Shown one piece after another: positions 40,425 through 45,187 of a DNA stretch of 45,187 nt. The position numbers and the translations under genes were made by a program. This DNA comes from Deltaproteobacteria bacterium (GTDB lineage: Bacteria > Myxococcota_A > Polyangia > Polyangiales > JADJMO01). Position 1 is the stretch's first letter. Every line of letters starts with the position of its first letter. The notes under the pieces are model-generated. The model did no database searches and was not told the origin of the DNA. It saw nothing but the letters and a program-made list of their open reading frames with translations. Location: contig JACPFM010000188.1 of the NCBI GenBank assembly GCA_016182965.1, positions 1 to 45,187 of the forward strand, given 5' to 3'.

Positions 40425-42494
40425 GTGCTCGCCGATCGAACCGAAGCCGCGCTGGGACCGGACGGACCGATCGCGCGCGGCCTCGCCGCCCTCGGCGCGC
40501 GCCACGAGGCACGTCCGGGGCAGCTCGCGATGGCCCGCGCGGTGGCCGGGGCGATCACCCACGAGCGCGTGCTGTTGTGCGAGGCCGGCACCGGCACCGG
40601 CAAGACGCTCGCCTACCTCGTGCCCGCGCTGCTCGCCGGCAAGCGCGTGGTCGTCTCCACCGCGACCAAGGCGCTCCAGGAGCAGATCTACGCCAAGGAC
40701 CTGCCGCTGCTCGCCGATCACCTCGGCGTGTCGTTCCGCGCGGCCCTGATGAAGGGGCTCGCGAACTACCTCTGCCGCCGCCGCCTGCACGGGGCGCTCG
40801 CGGGCGAGCTGCCGGGCGATCGCGCGGCGCTGCTCGCGCGCGTCGAGCGGTGGGCGCGCGAGAGCACCTCCGGCGATCGGGTGGAGCTCGAGTGGCTGCG
40901 CGACGACGATCCGGCGTGGCGAGACGTGCAGAGCGGCAGCGACACGCGCATCGGGCAAGGGTGCGCCTTCAACGACCGCTGCTTCGTCACCCGCATGCGC
41001 GACGAGGCGCAGCGCGCGAACCTCGTGGTGGTCAACCACCACCTCTACCTCGCCGACGTCGCGCTGCGGCGCGGCGGCGCGCGCCAGGGCGTCATCCCCG
41101 AGCACGACGTGGTCGTGTTCGACGAGGCGCACCAGCTCGAGGAGATCGCCACCGACTTCTTCGGCGTGCGCATCTCGAGCGCGCGCATCGACGCGATGGT
41201 GCGCGACGGTCGCCGCACCGTCGTCGCGCTCCGCTCGCAGCTCGGGCCCTCGGCCGGCTCGCCGGCAGGCGAGGCGCACGAGGCGGCGGTTCACCTCGAC
41301 GTCGTGGCGTCCGCGTCCCAGGCGCTGTTCGCCGAGCTCGCCGCCGGGCCGGGCGCGCGGGCGAACGACGGTCGTGCGCCGTTCCCCGACGAGGCGTGGA
41401 GCGACGAGGCGCTGGCACGTCGCGATCGACTCGACATCGCGCTCGAGGCGCTCGCCCGGTGGACCTCCACGCGCGAGCGGGACGGCCGCGAGGAGCTCGG
41501 GGTCATCGGGCGGCGGGCCACCTCGCTGCGCGACGATCTCGCGCGCCTCGCCGCGCCGAGGCGCGACGAGGTGACCTGGATCGAGGTCCGCCAGCGCTCC
41601 TGCGCCATCGGGCTGTCGCCGATCGATCTCGCGCCGGTCTTCCGCGACGAGCTCTTCGCCGGGGAGCGCGATTGGCCACGGACCGTCGTCCTGACGTCGG
41701 CGACGCTGGCCACCGGCGACGGGTTCGCTCACGCCAAGCGCCGACTCGGGCTGTCGTTCGAGGCGTGGATCGAAGGCGACGACGAGGGGAGCGGCCGCCG
41801 CGAGTCGCGCGAGACCACCACCACCATCGAGCTGGTGGTCCCGTCGCCCTTCGACTTCCGGAAGAACGCCGGCGTGTACGTGCCCGTCGATCTGCCCGAG
41901 CCGAACGATCCCTCCTTCGTCCCGCGCGCCGGCGCGCGCGTCATCGATCTGGTCAAGGCGGCGCGCGGCGGCGCGTTCGTCCTCTGCGCGTCGACCCGCA
42001 ACATGCGCGCGCTGCACGCCACGCTGCGCGACGCGGAGCTGCCGTGGAAGCTGCTCTGCCAGGGCGAGCGCCCGAAGTTCTCGCTCCTCGAGGAGTTCCG
42101 CGAGCGCGGAGACGCGGTGCTCGTGGCGACCATGGGCTTCTGGGAGGGCGTCGACGTGCCCGGCCGCGCGCTGCGCCTCGTGATCATCGACAAGCTCCCC
42201 TTCGCGGTGCCGACCGATCCGGTGGTCGCGGCGCGGCACCGGGCGATCGAGGAGGAGGGGCGCTCGTCGTTCGCCGAGCTGTCGGTCCCCGAGGCCGCGA
42301 TCGCCCTCAAGCAGGGGTTCGGCCGGCTGATCCGCACCGGCGACGACGCCGGCGTGGTGGCGATCCTCGACAAGCGCCTGCGCACCAAGGGCTACGGTCG
42401 GGTGATGCGCGCGTCGCTGCCGCCGGCCTCGCCGCTCTTCGACCTCGAGCAGGTGCGGGCGTTCTTCGAGGTGGTCGTGGGGCCGCATGCGTGA
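40425..42494 (+). CDS. DinG-type ATP-dependent DNA helicase (XPD family)
   Basis: Superfamily 2 helicase of 689 residues, expected to act in DNA repair on forks or R-loops. Walker A is GTGTGKT (about 57-63), Walker B the VVFDEAHQ box (about 232-239), and helicase domain 2 carries VLTSATLA, FWEGVDVPG and QGFGRLIRT. Of the four iron-sulfur cysteines of the family, three are visible: C117 (NYLC), C180 and C186 (GCAFNDRC); the position before C180 reads R175 where Cys is usual. It starts with GTG 40425; its stop overlaps the lnt start by 8 bp, so translation is coupled. Confidence 0.9.
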   Translation: MLADRTEAALGPDGPIARGLAALGARHEARPGQLAMARAVAGAITHERVLLCEAGTGTGKTLAYLVPALLAGKRVVVSTATKALQEQIYAKDLPLLADHLGVSFRAALMKGLANYLCRRRLHGALAGELPGDRAALLARVERWARESTSGDRVELEWLRDDDPAWRDVQSGSDTRIGQGCAFNDRCFVTRMRDEAQRANLVVVNHHLYLADVALRRGGARQGVIPEHDVVVFDEAHQLEEIATDFFGVRISSARIDAMVRDGRRTVVALRSQLGPSAGSPAGEAHEAAVHLDVVASASQALFAELAAGPGARANDGRAPFPDEAWSDEALARRDRLDIALEALARWTSTRERDGREELGVIGRRATSLRDDLARLAAPRRDEVTWIEVRQRSCAIGLSPIDLAPVFRDELFAGERDWPRTVVLTSATLATGDGFAHAKRRLGLSFEAWIEGDDEGSGRRESRETTTTIELVVPSPFDFRKNAGVYVPVDLPEPNDPSFVPRAGARVIDLVKAARGGAFVLCASTRNMRALHATLRDAELPWKLLCQGERPKFSLLEEFRERGDAVLVATMGFWEGVDVPGRALRLVIIDKLPFAVPTDPVVAARHRAIEEEGRSSFAELSVPEAAIALKQGFGRLIRTGDDAGVVAILDKRLRTKGYGRVMRASLPPASPLFDLEQVRAFFEVVVGPHA

Positions 42495-44013
42495 GCGCAT
42501 TTCGCGCCTCGCGCGGAGCCCTGCGCTGCGCGCGTTGCTCGGGGGGCTGCTCCTTTCGATGGGGGCGCCGCCGTTTCCGCCCGCGCTCATCGCGTTCGCG
42601 TTCGTCGGAGTCGCGCTGCTGGCCAGCGCGCTGGAGGACGCGCGCTTCGGTCAGGCGATCGTGCGCGGCTTGCTGTTCGGCCTCGCGACCAACCTCGTCG
42701 CGATGAGCTTCGTGCCGCAGACGATCACGCGCTTCACCGATCTGCCGCTCGTCGCCGCGCTCGCCGGCTGGGTCCTCCTCGCCGTCGCGCAGGGAGGCTC
42801 GTGGGCCGTCGCCGGCGCCCTCGCGTGGGGCCTCGCGCGCGTCGGGGCCCCTCGCTCCCTCGCCTTCGGCGCCGGCGTCGGCGCGTCGATGCTCGTGCCC
42901 TCGCTCTTCCCGTGGACCATCGCCGCGCCGTTCGCGCGCGCGCCGGTGTTCCTGCAGCCCGCCGAGCTGATCGGGGAGCGCGGGATGGCCGTGGTCTTCG
43001 CGATCGCCGCCGCGCTGGTGGCGATGCGCGCGCGCAAGGCGATCGTCGCGGCGGGCGCGATCCTGGCGGCGCTGCTCGTCTACGGCCTCGCGCGACGGCC
43101 CTCGATCGACGCGGCGCGCGCCGCCGCGCCCTCGCGATCGATCGCGCTCGTGCAGCAGAACGTGCCGCCGAAGGACCGTTGGAAGCACGAGCTCGCGCCG
43201 GCGATCGTCAGCAAGCTGTGGTCGCTCACGCGCCTGGCGCAGGAGCGCGGCGCCGAGCTGGCGATCTGGCCCGAGTCCGCCTACCCGTACGTGCTCTCCG
43301 CCGACGGCGGCCGCGAGACCGGCGCGTTCCGCGTCCGCGGCCCCGGCATCGGCATCGAGGTGCTCACCGGCGTGCTGACCGACGCGCCGCCGCCTCCCGG
43401 CGCCGAGCCGGGATCGCGCTGGAGCTTCAACTCCGCGACGATCGTCGATCTCGAGGGGAACTACGCGCCGGCGGCGGCCAAGCTCGAGCTCCTCGCGTTC
43501 GGCGAGGTGGTGCCGCTCGCCGATCGCTTCCCGACCTTGCGCCGCACGTTCGCGCGCGGCGGCGGCCTGGTGGCGGGCCGCGATCCGCTGCTCCTGCGCA
43601 CGAAGTCGCCCGGGCCGGAGGTGCGCTCGGGGATCCTCAACTGCTACGAGGACACGCTGCCCTCGATCTCGCGCCGCATCGCGCGCGCCGCACCGAACCT
43701 GCTGGTCAACCTGACCAACGACGCCTGGTTCGGCGCGACCGCCGAGCCGGAGCTCCACCTGCTCGAGGCCATCCCGCGCGCGATCGAGGCGCGCCGCGAC
43801 CTCTTGCGCGCGGTGAACACCGGCGTGACCGTGCACGTCGACGCGTACGGCACTGTGGTGGCCCGCGCCACGCGCGAGGTCGCCACCATCCTGATGGTCC
43901 GCCCCGCGCTCCTCGAGGGCCCGCCGACGGTCTACGTGCGCTTCGGCGACTGGACGTGGGGCGCGCCGCTCCTGCTCGCGCTCCTCGCGACGATCGCCCG
44001 CGCGCGCCGTTGA
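42487..44013 (+). CDS. lnt: Apolipoprotein N-acyltransferase Lnt
   Basis: Adds the third acyl chain to lipoproteins in the inner membrane, a step needed for their export to the outer membrane; consistent with the many lipoproteins predicted here. The 508 residues have an N-terminal block of about eight membrane helices (1-200) and a nitrilase-type domain with the catalytic triad E263 (WPESAYPY), K332 (KLELLAFGE) and C386 (ILNCYEDTLP), then a C-terminal helix. ATG 42487 is inside the last codons of the helicase gene. The stop lies in a 10-bp tandem repeat. Confidence 0.96.
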   Translation: MRERISRLARSPALRALLGGLLLSMGAPPFPPALIAFAFVGVALLASALEDARFGQAIVRGLLFGLATNLVAMSFVPQTITRFTDLPLVAALAGWVLLAVAQGGSWAVAGALAWGLARVGAPRSLAFGAGVGASMLVPSLFPWTIAAPFARAPVFLQPAELIGERGMAVVFAIAAALVAMRARKAIVAAGAILAALLVYGLARRPSIDAARAAAPSRSIALVQQNVPPKDRWKHELAPAIVSKLWSLTRLAQERGAELAIWPESAYPYVLSADGGRETGAFRVRGPGIGIEVLTGVLTDAPPPPGAEPGSRWSFNSATIVDLEGNYAPAAAKLELLAFGEVVPLADRFPTLRRTFARGGGLVAGRDPLLLRTKSPGPEVRSGILNCYEDTLPSISRRIARAAPNLLVNLTNDAWFGATAEPELHLLEAIPRAIEARRDLLRAVNTGVTVHVDAYGTVVARATREVATILMVRPALLEGPPTVYVRFGDWTWGAPLLLALLATIARARR

Positions 44014-44033
44014 GCGCCGTTGAGCGCTGTTGA
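44004..44033 (+). repeat. 10-bp tandem repeat across the lnt stop
   Basis: GCGCCGTTGA, GCGCCGTTGA, GCGCTGTTGA at 44004-44033. The first copy supplies the last Arg codons and the TGA stop of lnt; each further copy again contains TGA. Confidence 0.93.
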
Positions 44034-44046
44034 ACGCCGCGCGGCG

Positions 44047-44949
44047 CTACCTGGGGCCGAACAGCTCCTGAACGAGCGCCGAGAGCTCGCGCGATTCCGT
44101 GGTCTTCGCTCGCACCTGTTCGATCAGTCGCGTGTCGTAGCGGTGAATCGAGAGCGCGCGCAGCGCCGCACGTGCGTCGGACATCCGGTCGCCGTTCACC
44201 AGATCCAGGAGCAACGCGCGAGCCTCCCGGCACGGGCTCAGGCCGAGCCCTTCGATGAGCATCTCGCGGTCGGTTGCGAGCGTCGCGCACGCGAGCTCCG
44301 CTGCGAGGAGCTCGACCGCGATGGGCGTGCGCGCCGCTCCGAGCGCCTGGCACGCGAGCTCGCGCGCCGAGGGAGCGCCGCGGAGCATCTCGCGCGCGCG
44401 AGGAGCAGCGAGATCGGGCGCGAGCGAAAAGAGCCCGACCAGGCACTCGAGCATCACCTCCCGAACTTCGTCGCCGACCCCGAGCTTGAGCAACAGAAGG
44501 CCGGCACCGCTGCGCTCGCCGCGGTGCGCGAGGGCGCGCGCCGCCGAGAGGCGCACGTTCGCGTCATGGTCGGCGAGGCAGGCACCGAAGACGGGCAGCG
44601 CGTCGGGATGGCCGAGGCGCGCGACTCCGAGAACGCCGCGCGCACGCACCCGGCCGCCCGTGTCGCGCGCGTGGCCCTTCGCACCCTCGTGCTGCACGAG
44701 ACGCGCCGCCTCGGCGAACAGGTCGGCGTCGGGGTGTTCGAGCGCATCGAGCGCCGCGAGCAGCTGCTCCTTCGCGAGACAACCCGGGTCCTTGCGCGGT
44801 TCGGCGACGAGCGCGCGAAAGGCCGCGACCATCGCCGACGCGTCGCCGCCTCTCACGAGCGCCGCCACATCCGTGCGAGCCTCGGCCGATCGGGCGCGCG
44901 ATTGGGCCACGACCGGACACGGTAGCCTACGCTCCGGTGCATGCGTCAC
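44047..44949 (-). CDS. HEAT-repeat protein of unknown function
   Basis: 300 residues made of helical pairs of the HEAT/armadillo type, for example HPDALPVFGACLADHDANVR and NVRLSAARALAHRGERSGAG, a fold for protein-protein scaffolding. No signal peptide, membrane helix or catalytic motif is seen. The GTG start at 44949 is uncertain: the first 28 residues are basic and poorly ordered, and internal starts are possible. It converges on lnt with about 33 bp between stops, and its 5' end overlaps a possible short plus-strand frame. Confidence 0.75.
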   Translation of the reverse strand: MTHAPERRLPCPVVAQSRARSAEARTDVAALVRGGDASAMVAAFRALVAEPRKDPGCLAKEQLLAALDALEHPDADLFAEAARLVQHEGAKGHARDTGGRVRARGVLGVARLGHPDALPVFGACLADHDANVRLSAARALAHRGERSGAGLLLLKLGVGDEVREVMLECLVGLFSLAPDLAAPRAREMLRGAPSARELACQALGAARTPIAVELLAAELACATLATDREMLIEGLGLSPCREARALLLDLVNGDRMSDARAALRALSIHRYDTRLIEQVRAKTTESRELSALVQELFGPR

Positions 44950-45051
44950 GCGAAGCTCCTCCTCGCCGCAGCGCTCGCCGCGCGATCTCGCGCGGGGCTC
45001 GGCGCGTGCGCGTCTCGAAAAGCGGCGGCCGCGCCGCGGTCAATCGACTAG
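44941..45051 (+). CDS. Possible 36-residue lipoprotein remnant
   Basis: ATG 44941 opens a 36-residue frame with a short signal-like start (MRHAKLLLAAALAA) and a cysteine at about 23. The TAG follows soon after. It could be a decayed or truncated lipoprotein gene, or a chance frame; it overlaps the start of the HEAT-repeat gene by 9 bp on the other strand. No ribosome binding site is evident. Confidence 0.22.
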   Translation: MRHAKLLLAAALAARSRAGLGACASRKAAAAPRSID

Positions 45052-45100
45052 TACCGCCGGCCGGAAGTGTCCGCATACTTCGAGCGATGGGCCGCGGTAC

Positions 45101-45160
45101 GCGGCAGCGGTAGCGGGCGCGGGAGCGGAAGCGTGAGCGGCGGCGGCAGCGGTCAGCGGG
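45101..45160 (+). repeat. Degenerate AGCGG-type hexamer array
   Basis: Loose 6-bp units such as CAGCGG, TAGCGG, GAGCGG and AAGCGT fill 45101-45160, near the window edge. It resembles the hexamer array at the opposite edge in its unit length and degeneracy but differs in unit sequence. No gene is seen in 45052-45187. Confidence 0.75.
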
Positions 45161-45187
45161 ATGGGCTCGCGATCCGTGGTCCGCTCC

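Overview
This window is a very GC-rich bacterial chromosome segment, most likely from the Myxococcota (Polyangia-like). The evidence is a MYXO-CTERM-like C-terminus on a secreted phosphoesterase, lipoproteins with a thrombospondin type 3 calcium motif, a giant Ser/Thr kinase/ATPase/histidine kinase fusion, a DAP-type peptidoglycan pathway with lipid A-type acyltransferase and Lnt (Gram-negative envelope), and the strong third-position GC bias that creates long shadow frames on the opposite strand. No rRNA, tRNA, CRISPR array, transposase or phage gene was seen. The species cannot be named from the sequence alone.

Layout. 1-13.4 kb is a mixed accessory region: a DsbD-like thiol:disulfide transporter, a thiolase, a small lipoprotein, a translationally coupled operon (ECF sigma factor, 97-residue unknown protein, LpxL-type acyltransferase), a deoxyhypusine synthase-like protein, a large propeller-like lipoprotein, a CorA transporter, and a coupled pair of secreted proteins (MYXO-CTERM phosphoesterase, then TSP3 lipoprotein). 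13.6-31.3 kb is the division and cell wall (dcw) cluster in the order mraZ-rsmH-ftsL-ftsI-murE-murF-mraY-murD-ftsW-murG-murC-ftsQ-ftsA-ftsZ, closed by a strong intrinsic terminator. Most junctions are ATGA or GTGA stop-start overlaps. murB and ddl are absent from their usual place between murC and ftsQ. A promoter, a candidate MraZ operator (10-bp-period GTGGC repeats), a perfect 30-bp palindrome and a consensus DnaA box lie ahead of mraZ. 31.5-45.2 kb holds an unknown protein with tandem octapeptides, the 1903-residue sensor kinase, a TonB-dependent receptor, a DinG-type helicase overlapping lnt, and a HEAT-repeat protein.

How the genes work together. MurC, D, E and F build the UDP-MurNAc-pentapeptide; MraY and MurG make lipids I and II; FtsW and FtsI polymerise and crosslink septal wall; FtsL, Q, A and Z form the divisome; MraZ and RsmH form the regulatory head. 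LpxL-like and Lnt proteins serve the outer membrane.

The most unusual feature is a set of heptanucleotide tandem arrays of two families (TCGTCAG and GGTCGAA). Most lie just downstream of stop codons in the orientation of the upstream gene, and many occur as inverted pairs. One supplies the N-terminus of MurD and another the C-terminus and stop codon of the LpxL-like protein. A second class, period 24 or 27 bp with palindromic cores, is inserted in frame in three proteins (ECF sigma factor, MurF, an unknown protein). Degenerate hexamer arrays occupy both window edges.
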